Source of the DNA: Berberis thunbergii
Lineage: Eukaryota; Streptophyta; Magnoliopsida; Ranunculales; Berberidaceae
NCBI GenBank assembly: GCA_003290165.1
Contig: QNQO01006979.1
Location: 186,001-250,000, forward strand
Direction: 5' to 3'
Length of the DNA stretch: 64,000 bases
The stretch's first letter is position 1, and each line of letters begins with the position of its first letter. Below are positions 32,802 through 47,500 of the stretch, one piece after another. The position numbers and the translations under genes are program-made. A model generated the notes under the pieces. The model saw nothing but the letters and a program-made list of their open reading frames with translations, was not told the DNA's origin and searched no databases.

Positions 32802-35480
32802 GAATGTTTTATGCAGCTGCTAAGCTCACCATGGATGCTTATTTATGGACTTCACGAGTACGAGAGAACCCAAAGAGTTGTGCTAAATTACCACTCCTAG
32901 TTAGTTAAAATTGGGTCCCACAGAATAACACGCCACCTTTGATGATCAGAGAGTGGGTTTTGGGGCTTCAAGCACTGCAATCATCATATTGGTAGTGAGG
33001 AGACAAACTGACACTCGCTTGTTGCACCTGCTGTTTTGTATGGCTTTATCTTAAAGCAACGTCAACTCGAGTGTCATCAACAAACTTCTTATTTATAGTC
33101 GAGCTTAAACTTTATTTTTATCATACTTTAGTGGTAAAGGATGATTTCTAGTATCATGCCATAGCATTGGTTTTCCCTTATCATTGCAGGCCTTCTTTTT
33201 ATTGTAAAAAGGTTTAATTATTTATTCATTTCGTATCAGGATTGTAATCAAAACCAATGCCCAAATCTACAGTTGTCACCACCTAGCGTCCATCATTTTA
33301 TTTCTATTTTTTTCTTCATACAACAGATATTTGTTGTATGTTATGATCCCTCTCCAGATCTAATATAAAAATGGTCATTATGTGGACGGATCCACAAGAG
33401 ATGGGGCTCAAAATTTGGTTCGACAAAGCTGATGGACATTACCAAAAAGCCAGTAGGATGAGACAACCTGACAGAGAGTGTTCTATCTGATCATTATCAG
33501 CCTTGGGAAGCAGATTTCAAACTTAAAAGTGACCAGTCTTTGCAAGCTGGACTCTTGGATTTGCACAATCTATGCTCCAAGCAAAAGGCAAGGAAGGGAA
33601 CCATCATCTAAGCAAAAACAAACACAACACACACAACCCAACCGTCCAGACAAAAGCTCCATGTTCCCAAAGGTGACTACAAATGTAATCTATCAGTGAA
33701 CATGTACAGTGCTATACCCAAGGCCTCCACCGTGTGATGATTATACAATCTTCACTTTTATAAATCATCAGAATCAAATAAGAAACAAATCAGAGACTAA
33801 ATTATATCAAGAGAGAATGAGAGAGACATCAAACTATTTTCAAACCTCATTTCAAATTCAGCAATATGCGAAGACGGGAGGAAACAAAGACTAGAGGCAC
33901 AGGAGTTACGGATGCCAGCTGATGATCTCGAGGTTTGCATGATGACATCATTGACTATCAGATGCACGAGTTATCCGATGTAAAATGCACTAGAACATCC
34001 ATGAAGTTAATGATGAGACGGTGCAGACTAGCAAGGCATTTTGGGTCCTAGCATGTTACTATACAAATATCCAGAAAGAAAGGTAATGTTTTCAAAATGG
34101 AACTAGCTTAGGCAAAGGAAATGCTAAAGCATGCTTTTTACAAAACTCAATGTGCATTTGAAAACCATTTAGAATGGGGTGAGAACATGAGCAAGGTAGA
34201 ATGTGCCTATTTGATGACTACATGTAGCCCGGCAATAGTACACATCAGTGGTCCAAAACCTTTCCCTTTGGGAACTAATATCTAATGATTGACACCAGTG
34301 GTGGAACCTATAACAAGACCCAACCATGTATGCCTTGACCATTTAAACCGTCCCAAGATGTTAAATCCTAGTTCACTCCATTAAAAGGTTAAGAGAGGGT
34401 GGCTCTACTATAACATATCTGAGATAGGTAGTTTACCACTGGGATACATAGTTTACCACTGGGATGCAACCAAACCTATTTCAAGAAACGGCGGCAACTT
34501 GAGGTGCTGCACCATAGGCAAACTATACAGGAAATGCCCACTTCAGTGGGAGCTTGTGAAAAAATTTGAGAATGGGCTTGAGTTCCATCCCATCAGACTG
34601 ATTTTCTGCAAGAAATCATGTGATAGTGACTTGAGAGTGAGTGTGGTGGTTTGTAGCTTTCCCCAAGAACTGGACCAAAACATAGCGAGATATGGCTTAA
34701 ACCTGTTCATCAAGCAGTTGACGGCACACTCAACGACATTAGCACACCAGACTTGAACCCCTATAGAAAGAAGTTCGATCATCAAATCTACAAACTATAA
34801 CTCAGGAAGCCCGTAGATGGAACTCTCAACGGAGCTCAATTGCTTCTGAATATCACCTTCAGTGGCATGCAAGCAAACAAATTTAGAATCAAGGTACAGA
34901 TACTAAAGATCCAGGTATCCTAATAAGATACAACAAGAAGCCTTAAACCTCATAATGGTGACAATAGGACCTGAATGATTACCAAGAAGCCCAAAAGTTC
35001 CAAATCTAATTAGCCACCTGCCCAAGCTCAATATCAAATACCAAAGAAAAGAATATAAAGATTTTTTTCCCATCTGGCAAATAATGTCTGATTACCAATC
35101 ATATTCCATATAGCTAAAAATTCCAGCCAATGTAAACCATTTAGTCAAAAGGAAAATTTTCATAACTTGTCCATCTGCAAGTAACATAACTTAAAGCTAA
35201 TAAGAAAATAAAAACACTGTCTGAGACATCTCGATTTGATGATGAGAAATTGGATCGAGACTGGAAGAAACCGAAAATAACGAGCAAATATCATAATTTG
35301 ATGGACATAATGCACATATCTCATTACTGGGGGATCCTAAGCTCTATCTTAATAACTGACAGCTCACAGATTTCAGGTTCTTTGCATGCTTTGGGTAAAT
35401 TTCATCGCAGAAGTGCAGTTCTTTACAGTTACCTATCAAGTTGACATGTCTTTCTGTTGGACTCGGGAATCAGCTGGATT
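32802..35480. other. Intergenic region between the two minus-strand genes
   Basis: The right side is presumably the 3' untranslated region of the coiled-coil gene. Short frames at 33478-33894, 34499-34785 and 35250-35571 have no recognisable domain. 'tagtttaccactgggat' is duplicated in tandem at about 34428-34466. I see no further gene. Confidence 0.45.
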
Positions 35481-35516
35481 CTACTGCCACCATTTCTTCT
35501 CAGACAAAGATATTAG
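35481..35516 (-). CDS. Exon 4 (last) of the coiled-coil gene
   Basis: Follows the acceptor 'tttccatgtgcag' and encodes LISLSEKKWWQ then TAG. The frame agrees with the phase-0 donor (CAG|GTCAGT) of exon 3. Reading exon 3 straight through instead adds an unlikely 'VSIFFLSNFFFQVW' tail. Confidence 0.8.
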   Translation of the reverse strand, partial: LISLSEKKWWQ

Positions 35517-38500
35517 CTGCACATGGAAAAAGGAGTCAAAGATAACATTCAACACTAGCAATAAAATCTAATGGCAGAACAAAACTGAACAAGATAACTA
35601 GAATAAAAAAATAAAAAATAAAAAAGTAATCATTTTCAAGCTCAGATAACTCGATAATGAAAGAAAAAACAGCATAGGTGTTCTAGGTAAAATCCCATGA
35701 TTTTGATATTCACCTATATGACATCTATGCCAAAATGACCTGATTAGATTATCTTCCATGATGATTGTTCCATCCAGAGAAAGTACATTTAACGGAGATG
35801 GCTATATCCATTTGGTTCTAATGCAATATCCTTTTCCCTTTATGACACTGAAAAAATGATGTAGCTTTACCGTTCAGCAAGGTTCATTTGTGGCATAGAA
35901 CTCAAAGAAAGGATGTAGCAAGCTGCAGACTCAACCCCCTAGTACACGTCTTTTTTTATTTTTTAATCCCTTAACCCCTCCCACCCCAGATGCCGCCGGC
36001 TGGGTTTGACCCTGTGACCTAGTGATACCATCTGCCACTGCTTACAATCATGGGAATATTTAATAATTGATTACCAAATTTAATCCAACAGGACCTTACA
36101 TAGTCCTCATTCAGATACTAGACCTTAAACAGTGAGAACTCATCCAGTTCCTACCACACTTGAAAGAAAAAATTTGAAAGGAAAAATATACTGACCTGAC
36201 GAGCAACCTGCGCCAAACGGCGACCATCACGAGAAGATTCCATGGGGCTACAGTTTTGGGGCTCCAGAGAACTAACTTGCTTCTCACCTGACTTTATCTC
36301 TGCAGCGTTGTTATCTGGGTGTGCATTTTCATCTGGACAGCTCATATATTCCTTCTTGCGCTTCCTTCGAAAGGTATACTTAAGAAACCTATCATTCCCA
36401 GTTTGAGTAGGTCCATTTGAGATTTTTTCTGTTTTATCTTCTTTGGAATCTGAATTTGCTACTGATACAGCAAATGTCTCAAGGTTCACTTTATGGACAG
36501 GACCCCCTGAATTACTGTCTGTAACTTTGCTATCTAGTCTCGTCAGTTGCACTTTATCTGCAGCTTTCACAACACTTGCTTCTTTACTAACCACGGTATC
36601 ACTTTCAGTGTCATTAGCAGACTGCAAATCCACATCACCTTTGTCCAATGAGCGTAATGGAGCAACATAGGAGTTTGAGTTTTTCTGGAGGTCTTCTTTG
36701 ATTGTATCAGACAGATTCTTGCCACATTCAACAACACTGCTTTCAGGACATGGATGAGTATTACAATGAGCTAAAGTAGACGTTCCAGATGCCTTCATGA
36801 CCTGGTCAGTGCATGGGTTAACTACAGGAATCCTTCTAGATCTTCTTTTTCTGGAAGACCTGCGGAAGGAAGCTATAGGTAGACCATCGTCAGAACCACT
36901 GTCTTGATGCAGTAATAATTCTAACCCAGTTCGTTTTTTCTCTGGCATCCCTATGTTACTATCCATAGGTGAAGCCATTGTGCAGTTCACTTTAGCTACT
37001 TCATCTTCTCTGACGGTCGATTCCTTCCTTGTGTTTGAAAATTGAATATCTGCTTGTGTAGGGAGATGTGATTTTCCTTCCAGAAGATTCCTTTCAAATG
37101 CTCGAATTCTCTGAGTACTTCCATTCCTATAGAGCTCAGGCTCTGTGCTTCTCATAAGTATGGAAGGTATCTCAGGGTTTACCACATAGTTTTTACGAGG
37201 AATAGCACAGGTGGGTTCAGCCTGTGTTGTAGTGTTTCCTGACCCAGAACAACAGTTATTACCAATTCTTCTCTCATTTGGATCAAGAGGAGGCAATAAA
37301 ATGCCCCAAGAAGTATTTATTTTGTTCACTTGTGATGCATTTTCGTGAGCAGCAGCAGACCACTTTACAATTTCTTCATCCGGAGATCTTACTTTTTGTT
37401 TTTTCAACTTCTCCAATTCATCCTGTGTTCTCTTCAACTCTGCAATAAGATCTGTTACCATGATTTCTGCTTCATGAAGCTGCGCTTCAAGTTCTTCAAT
37501 TTTTGATTTTTGACCTAAGGATGTTGCTTCCAAATCGGCAATCTGCATAGGGTGGCATCACTTGTTAGTGAGTATGGATATGTCACAAATCTATCAAATT
37601 AAAGGGGTAAAGAAAATACAGCAAAACTGTCAATTGTAATTTCTGGATAAAGAAAATGATTGGAAAAATATAAAAAATTCCAATACGACATGCCAACCAA
37701 AGAAATAATATTGTTACAAGTTAATGTTGGTAAGTAAAATATTAATAGTCAGACAGGCTCTGCTTACAAAGCCATTCATGCACGCCCATAACTTCATTCC
37801 TTGAATCCAACCAAAATGATAAATTTATATGCTAAAAACGATTTGTAACAGAATATATATGTCTCACTTTTTCTCTCTTCTAGTAATGAGTTCATAATCA
37901 ATTATTTCTTTTTTCTGTTTTTTGCTATTAAAAGGTACATATGATTAACAAAAGCACAAGCGTGTAAACTAATTAATCAAGATCAAAACGAAAGAAAATG
38001 AAACCCTAGTGTGTTCAATCACAAGAACCCTAGTTTCCTTGAGATTACAACCTGAACTAACTTTAAACAAAACTACTATTCTCCTAAATACTGCTTACTA
38101 AAAGGCTAAATAACACCGTCCTTATTACTAGACACACTTAATAAAGGAACATATTTTGAATACCATCAAATCTACACAATCAATTCAAGGCTTCAAGCGT
38201 CAATCGTGTCCAACACATGTGGTACAAGTCTAGATGAGGTAAACTGAGGTAACGAAAATGTTACCATGTCCCTTAAACTACCCTATCTGGAACTTGACAT
38301 TGGTCATGGTCTTCTCATTCGACAACTAAAATACTACACTAGCACTCTTTGATGCAATTTAATATAACACATTAAAAAGATTCCAGAAAACCTACTAATG
38401 CATTTATTATAGTATCTCAGGCAAAAGCATTGACAATTAGCAAACCTACAACGTTTTTATAAACATGTGTTCATTTCAACAGTAAACGACCATCGGGTAG

Positions 38501-41500
38501 TTTAGTCATTTTTTAACATCCACAAAACCACTGCCTTTGGCAAATAAATCTGCTTAGTGTTGGCCTGTTGGGGCATTTAATGTTCCAAAAAAGGAATGTC
38601 ATGATCTCAATCTATAAAAGGGTTGCTTTAGTATCGATATCAGAAATCTTTCAAAAAATGTTTACAAAAGCTAGAGGGTATTTAAGGCAAATCTTTTGAC
38701 GAGCACAAAATACACCCTACATCAATCTTATTGGTTGTCATGGGTGAAAAAATGTGATCACAAGAAACTCCAAATGAATTATAGGAACCTTGGAATGATG
38801 GAAAGAGATTATTCTTCACTACAAAAGAACATGGAAACAACTAACACAAACAAGACTATATGTCATCCACGCTCAACAACATTCCCATTCTCTTACAAAC
38901 AGCGGATGATATTTTGTATTTTAACATTAAAATATAAAATGGTAAAAGTTAAAATTACCCATCATTGGCTTCAGTTCCAAACAGCCAACTTCCTTCATGG
39001 GAAGTACAGATATGGCCATGGGTGTGTACAAAGAAGATGATACATTAAATCTAAACTAAGATATGGTACAGTAACGGCATAACAATCAAATACTTAATTT
39101 TGCTTTACTAATATATTGAACATAAATTTAAATCAACGCTATCTTGATTCAGTGTCCCAGGAACAATACAAATAATCATCACACAAGTTATTCATAAGTT
39201 ACATGATCTAACATTTCGAACTAACAAGGTGACATCCATATGCAGTCCTCAATCATTCAAATAAACCATATGCAGTCCTCAATCATTCAAATGAACCAAA
39301 ACATATTCAAAATCTAACACAGTCAAATGACATGACTTTTATATGTCCATCACTAAAGTACACATTTATTCATCAGGAAAGATATCAAAATGCATACATC
39401 ATACGATCATCTATGCAACTACTCTAATAATATCATGTTTATCCTTTTGTAATTACAATCATGAGCACCAGATCAGAGGATCCCTGATCTCTAATTTTTT
39501 GTTCATCAGTCCAAACGATAAAAATATCTATAATAAGAAAATGGACAATAAGAGGGGGTAATTGTTTGGGAGAAGTTTATTCTTCCAGATTAATAAATGC
39601 ACCTCCTTAATAAAAGGTAAATCATAAACAAAAATAGAAGAAAAAGACTAATTGGATGTTTGTAACATCTCTGATTCAGACATGACATTATGACTGGTTA
39701 TTCAAAAAATGGCAGTTGTTTGACTGATATGTTTGGCTACAACCTCTAGTTAGAGGTTGCCTCTGCAGCAGACGCTAGCAAAAGTTTGAATAAACATTTA
39801 CCTCTAGTTAGAGAGGTTCCTCTTAATAAGAAGTAAGATGTCTAACTCAAACAAACAACCCCTAAGTTGTGTCCAAGACATGCCAACCCCCGGACAGTTC
39901 AGGAGTTGTATCCAATGAGTGTTGTGTCCAACACAAACTCGTTGACCCGAAAGAGTGTCGGTGTTCCCTAGAAATTACTTCCAAAGCTCGGCCAAACAGA
40001 GGCCTTAAGGCAATGTCACCGTCGGGTTGTCAAATGATCCACACAAGACTTGATTTCTATAATGATAAAGAAACCAAGTTGCCACCTTATACTTCTGCTA
40101 AGGTTTGCAAGAATGGAAATGTTATCAAAAATAGTATCATAAAAAAACGGAAGCCTTAAAGGGATCATTACACTTCAACAACTGCACTGCAAACGTTGAA
40201 TAAAATGTACATACACAAAATTAGATTGCACTTCAGCTTAAGTTGCGTAACTAATTAACTAATAATATTGTATCCTTAATTTTATTTTTTTTCATTTAAC
40301 TGAATCAAGTACATGCCAACCAAGTGATACCTTGGAGCCTACCTCAAAATTAGACATCCAAATCTCCATCTCCATTCTATGTGTTGCATCCACGTGAGTC
40401 TTCATCTTTATGGGTAAAAGGATAACTAATTGTAGGTGGCATTCGTTGTGGTATTTGGCCCATCACTCTCAACTACTGTTTGTTCCCTATGATTTCATCG
40501 AATCATCATGGACATGGAACATGGTAGGCCGGTAGCAAATTAAATCTTTGTGCAACTTCTTGTAGTTTTTTTTACTTTATTTCCCGCAACCACTGGTTAT
40601 GAATTGCTTCTCTCAACTTTATATCAAAATTTTTAAATGCGAAGGCGTGATGTAAAGCTATCAATGGACAACCTCGTTAAGCGTAAGCCTTTAAGAAGCA
40701 TATACATATAAATAAATTAATAAATTAAAAAAACCCATGATAATTGCCGCCTCCCACAGGAGTCTGGACGCCCCAGTGTGGCTGATCATCTTCTCGGACA
40801 AGCTATTGATCATCGCCTTGATAAGCTATTGCCTCACCAACTAGCTAATTAGACACGAGCCCCTCCTCGAGTGGATTCCACCTTTTACTCCTCAGCCTAC
40901 AAAGTATGAGCAGTCATTTTCGGCTGTTGTTCCCCTTCCAAGGGCAGGTTCTTACGTGTTAATCACACGTCCACCACTGAAAACACCACTTTCTGTCTGA
41001 CTTGCATGTATTAAGAATGTCGTCAGCGTTCACAACTACTATTTAGATATAAGAACAATGATAGATAACTCACAATTCGAATCTTTTTTTGGACTCCTCT
41101 AATGGGAGTAACCATATATCTATCAGCATCAATTTAGTGTCATGTGTTATGGTGGTACCATAGAAAAGATATTGCAGATACTCCCTCCTTGATTTTCTCT
41201 ACGTTATCTTCTAACAGTTTCTATCTTCTCATCTCTCTTAAACCAACTCTTTCCATCTTTATCCTCTTGAAAACACTAGAAAGCAACAATTTTTTTTCCT
41301 TCATCCTCATTCCCTTAGCGTGAATACCTTGTGCTTTTTTCATGTATTAATCTATTGGCTAGAACTTCTACAGCTTAATGATTCTCCTTGATTTCCCCTT
41401 TTTTGAACATGGAAGGGGGAGGAAACAGTATTGTTGTAAGAGATGGAATAGTTAAGAAGAGATTGTTTGCAAAGCCAAAAGATGCCCAATTCATTTTGAC

Positions 41501-44500
41501 TGCCCCTGAAATAAATATTAGCTGTAGGTAAGGTAGCAAGCTGAAATTGGGTTCATATAAAAATTTCAAATACTATTGGTTCTTGAATTTAGTGTTAATC
41601 GGTAAAAATCTCTAACAGAAGAGGAATCAGGTTCTGTTATTTCTAAAGAAACGAAATAGAGGAGATCAAAGGAGTATGTAAGAAAAGTAATGGTAGATGA
41701 AGAAAAACATGAGTCTTCTCCTGTGAATGTCAAAGATTTTGGAAAGAGTTTAGCAAAAGAAGATCCTGGTGAAGAACACCATTTCAGTTTCAGTGAAGGG
41801 GGAGAGAGAATATCTAAACCCTCCATTAAAGAGAAGATAACAGAGAGAAACTCAATTTCAGAAGATCAGTAACATGTGCCACTCAGTTGAGGTCGTGCAA
41901 TATATGGTTGCTCCTATTGAAGGGAGCCAGAGATTTTCCCTCATAATTCCATAGATGACAGGGGTATAAAGTTTATATTTTCCCTTTAATATAGTAAGTT
42001 AACACATTATCGAAACACTTAAACATGTTAGTGTTAAACATAACACAACAAGGATGTACACTTCGGCGATGAAGTGGACAATAGGCCTAAAGGCGTAAGC
42101 CTTGAATGAATTTAACCCTTTGATCGACTGAGTCTCGCTTTGAAGCGTAACCCTCACACGTTTTTTTAGACATTGGTGTATATGCATACAAACAAGTGAT
42201 GAACCAGCTACAATCATCACCTAAGTCCTTCCAGCAAACATGCTAAGGAAACATCAATGTTAAATTACTGATTATTCTCTAGTGATTCACTGGAAGTCTT
42301 CAGAGAACTTGAACATAATCGTAACTTGAACATAATCCTCCAAAAGACACAGTACAATTTTCCTTTACCAACCCCTAACAAACATGTTCCAAAAGTAAAA
42401 ACAGTTATTATACCTAGATTCCTTTTATCCTTTTTCTAGTGATTCACTGCAAGTCTTCAGAGAACTTGAACATAATCCTCCAAACGACACAGTACAATTT
42501 TCCTTTACCAACCTCTAACAAAGATGTTTCCAAAAGTAAAAACAGTTATTATACCTAGATGCCTTTTATCCTTTTTTGAATCACAATTCACATTGTTTTC
42601 GATCGACAAAACTCAAAGAAACAAGCTACAATCAGGTTAAGATAGTCTAACAAACAACAACAAAAAGTGTTACATGACAAACAGATTACTTAAAAGAAAT
42701 TTTATCCTTTTAAACCCTTCAAGGCATTGCACCGACCGAAATAATTCTATCCACCTTTGGCAGGGCATCTTCAAAAATAAATTTATTGCCCCTTCAAAAA
42801 AAAATATTTATTGCGCTGACCAAATATCCCAAATACTAGCAAAAGGAATAAGGGCCCAAAGCTTCTTTGATTTGGGAAAAAAAAACAATTTTTCAAAAAA
42901 AAAATAGGAAATCCCTCACTTCACATGGATAACCCCACCTAACCTGGACCTATTTAGGAGCCTTGCCAAGGCTCTATTTTTTTCCTTTAAAATGCCTATC
43001 CCAGGCTGTGAAGCGGTACAGTCCACACTTTAGTCAAAGTGGTTGGTGAATAAAGCTTATAAGATACCCCTATGTAGTTTTTTGAAAAAGCAAATTGAAC
43101 AAAATGATATAGAAAAAGAAACATCACTGTACAACGAACTTAAATCACAACTTAATTCGTTTCACACTTCCACATGAACAAGAAACAAAAATAAGTAAAA
43201 ATCTAAAAGTTCTACTTTTTAAAAAACGGCTTCACTGTTAAAGCACTACTTCTTGCGAAGGCTCGAATGGCGAACCCTGGCGCCTTGTGCCTCGCCCCTG
43301 ACAACATAGCCTGGAGTGAAAAGGAAGGCCAAACCTTGATATGATGTACATCAATAAAGATTATAAAAGAATAATATTCTCGTTAGTTAAATGAACAAAT
43401 GCAACTTATATATCAATAGATTAATCACATTCTTGTTGTGTATTATCATGTCAATTATTTTCATTGTTTACAGATACTTACTATGTAATCTACATGAGTT
43501 TGTTCAAGGTTCATGTGTCCAAAAACCGTCCAATTTGTTATTATATAAGTAAATTGCTAGAGTGAGTTTTCGCAACAGTCCTTAAACAAATGGATTGGGT
43601 TTTGATTATTTAAGGGGTCTTATGGCTTCAAAGGAACAATCAAATAGCCCTATTCCCAAGATGTAGTTATGGATTACAAAAACTCTTTATGGAAGCAATA
43701 AGACGACTTTGGCAATATGGGAACAACATCTCTTCTTTAGGGATGGAGTTTGAGTATTTTACTCCTTTGAAGGATTTTCTTCCTCATCAATGAAATGTTA
43801 CCTCATCTCAAAAGTTGTCTTCAAACTTTTCCTACAACAATGTGGATGTAAATGTCAATTGGGCGATCAACTCTTTACATTTCGTAAGTCAAGTATTGAT
43901 TCAATAGATCCCGAGCATTGAAAACCCAATTATGTGACAATTGGTATGTCAAACATTATATGAATGTTCACCAGTAGATAAGGAGCTACAATCAAAGTAC
44001 TTTTGTTAGCAATTTGTCTTATTGATTGATGTTTTCTACCAAAAACTCAATATGAATCATGAACATGCTAAATCTCATAAATATGCGTGCAAAATAACCT
44101 AATTTTATTAAGGCAGAGAAATATTATCTCAAGAAACTCCAAAACAATAAAATTAAAATATATGTGTGTGTATCATGAGAAAATTTTGGAAACAAACAAA
44201 TAAAGAATAACAAATGTGTCGGACACGTATTAGACACTCTTACACCCTCCAACTTACCATCAAATATTTCCCATATCTTTCAAAGGTTTCAATTAATTCA
44301 AAATATGTACTTTTTTATGGCAAGTTAATAATACATAGAAATATTCATCTACAAGTAAAAGAATCACTAATAAAACAAGGTTACTTGTCGAAAAAATAAA
44401 TAATATGGTAATGTTCGAATGTGTGCCAGTGATGAATTGTTTCAAGTCAAAGTGCCCAACACCTTGTATCTATGTTAGACACCAAAACACGTGTCAGTGT

Positions 44501-47500
44501 CAGTGGTACATGGGTTAAATGCTATCGAGTCACACTAAAAAATTTATCTAAAATTAAAACTACCAAACAAAGAATAAATTAAGGTTACAACCCCTAAAGG
44601 CCAAAACCTAACAAAGTATTCTATTTCTCTTCTTCAAACAAAAAACAGAGCCATGATGGTTAATTTATATTTAAAACATGACTTGTCACCAAAGTAATCC
44701 TCAAAAGGAAAATATAGTTGTAGGCCATGTAGTAAACGATAAAATAAAATAATATTTGTAGGCCCATGTATCCAAATCCACTTACATCATTCTTGTTGGT
44801 TGAAGAATTATCGAAGAAGTAGAGGATACCTGGATTCAACAATGGTGGTCATGGTAAGGACTAAAGGATTTGGAGTCTCATTCACAAATCCTCAAAATCA
44901 AGCACAGATAAAAATCTAACCAAAGTAGTTTGCTTCTTCTTTCGGACAATCAGTAGCTCGATCTCCAAAATCCTACATGCATAACACTTGATTGGCTTAA
45001 AGCAAAAAAAAAAAAAATTCCTCCCAATTCACTTTCTTCATGTGGAATTTTACTTGGTGTAGACTTCTTACTAGGGATATGTCATCTATAAGAAGGATGT
45101 GAGTTGACCTCAATGTTGTGTTATGTGAAGATGGGGTGGAGTCTAGAAATCGTCTCTTCATTGGATGTCCTTTTGCTGTCCCTTTGCTAAAAAAGTGTTG
45201 AGTCATTTTTTTAATCTCTTTAAGGTACCTTAGGTTATACATAGTTTGTGCATAGAAGCTTTCAACTCTTGTGAGTGTGGAAGCTAGGTGTACCAAAGCC
45301 TATAATGGCATTTTCATGTAACCCAAGGTGTTTTGGAAACTCTCGTCTTATTCTATTTGTCTGAGTGATGTAGAATGCAAGAAATGATAAGAATTTCAAA
45401 ATGAAGTATCTTCTAAAGACTTTTGGTATATCTAGTTGCTCATGTTTGGAATTTGACGTCTTTAAGGCCAAAGCCTACGGTCAGAGGAGTGGGGATTGAA
45501 TATCTTATTTCTAAATAGGTAGTATTTATGATCTCAACATATTTTTTGTAGAAATGACATATTAATATGTGATACGATCCTTTCTATACATGACTTTTCC
45601 TTTTTCAAAATGACCATGAAGCCTATTACTACTACAAGGAGTAAAAAAAAAAAGTAATATAGCACCATATATTAGGAATAGATATATAAGATACAACAGA
45701 AAATGCATTTTTTAGCAAGTCCAAGTCATTTTTGGAATAGTAATTGTATTGGTTGATATATACTAAGTCATGGGCCAATGAGAAACCACTTGAAGTTCCA
45801 TTTTCTTTCTCTAAGACCTTTGGAATCCTCACAAGTTTTATTAGAAATCGACTTCCATTAAAGGTCGAGTCATTCTTCAATCTTTCTACTACTAAAAAAT
45901 TGATCAACTGATCAGGGGAGTTGATTGAAGCGGATTAGAAAATTTTATCTCAAAGGTAAAAAATTTCGATGATGTTCACTTTCTCATCCAAAGTTAAGAG
46001 ACTATGGAATCATGTTCCATTAGCAATATATTGGGTAGCATCGCTCAAAAAAAAAAACAACAACAACAACAACTTGAGCTCAAAATAAGAATGGAGGATC
46101 GAGGATGAAAGTCTTAGTGGAGGTTTCCTAATGTTGGACTTGGACAAGATGATGCATTGCAATTTTGATCGGGTTTTACCTGTTCCCCCTCTCCCCTTTG
46201 TCTTATTAGGCCATGTCAGCCTTGTTTGTACAACCTGTTTTTTTGGCTTTAATGCTAATATAACTTGACCTACCAAAAGAAGTTCAAGGTATCCCTTTTG
46301 AAGACTTAGTTAATTTGGGTTTCATTTGACACTCAATGACGCAATTAGATATTTTCAGGCTGCAATTGTTTTCATCCTTCCAATCTTTCTGGTGTAGACT
46401 CCTTGGAGTCAAACTACACTTGTTTGTACTTTGTAGCACGCCTCAACTTAGGATAGTTTGTACTTTTACTTGCAACAATATGGTCTTTCTTTTTGCTAAT
46501 CCAAGAATAATGACCGTGATTTAAAAAAAAAATTCTTAACTTCTTATTAACTTTATGATATGACCTAACTACTGAACGTCGATGCTTATGCACCAAACCA
46601 TTATATGATGCATACTCTATGATAAATGCAGACTCTACGATACCAAGATACGTCATTTTTCTTAATGTATCATTGTTGGGCGCAATACAACACCCGGATA
46701 CTTCATGAACATGATATGGGTATATGACACTCGTACTTGTATTGGATCCTGCATATAAACCTTACTAATAAATATTCCATTAGTTTTTACAACTATTGCC
46801 TTTATTTCAATGGAAAATGCATATTATAAGTATAGATTCTTCCTTAATATTATTTATAAAAATTTTGAATCATATAATCTTAGGATACTCATTCCCGTAT
46901 CCTTATCCTAAATTTTCTAAGAATCCATGTCATATACTCATATCCAATGTATGTGTTCTATATATGTATATAGATATATATATATATATGTGTGTGTGTG
47001 TTTCCATATACCTTATGGTATACGTCATTATGATACAATATATGTAACTTAAATTTGGGTTTCGATACACAATATGATAAACGTCTTGACAACTATAATC
47101 ATTAGTCATTTCTAACGGATTCACATGTCCCTATAGTTTCCCTATTCTTTCCATAATGTTTTGTTTCAATTGTGCATTCTTTTACTTGGAACCGAAGCTC
47201 TCCTATAGTACGTCTTCTTGTTTTTCCAATTTAGATAATGTGAATATGTATTAAAAAATTAAATAAATGTCCTTAAAGAGAGAACATGACTGATTTGATA
47301 GCCCAACTTAACTACCTATCCATCAATAGTTCTTAAGGACACAAAACCAGATAAAGCATCACCAAAGCATAGAATAAACAGATTCAATGTTTTTGACCTC
47401 AGAGTTACTGAATAAGACAATTGTAAGATTTTATGATGACATATATCCCCGATTCTTATAATCACAGACATATGATGTCACAAGTTTGTTAATCTCTTAG

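Noticed and set aside
35949..36045. Second SINE on the minus strand in intron 3 of the coiled-coil gene ('gggtcaaaccc', 'gccggcggcat', A-rich tail)
   Set aside because: The B-box-like match is partial, no A-box is clear, and I could not find a target duplication.
40742..41032. A functional rRNA gene or bacterial contamination
   Set aside because: Only the first ~300 bases of 16S are present, with a deletion and transition-rich decay, inside a nuclear intron.
41375..41872. Paired open frames on both strands (60-86 codons) as a gene
   Set aside because: Lies in the giant intron, no recognisable domain, and the frames mirror each other.
44997..45907. Minus-strand frames as a retrotransposon or gene remnant
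   Set aside because: No conserved motif of reverse transcriptase, integrase or any known domain could be read.
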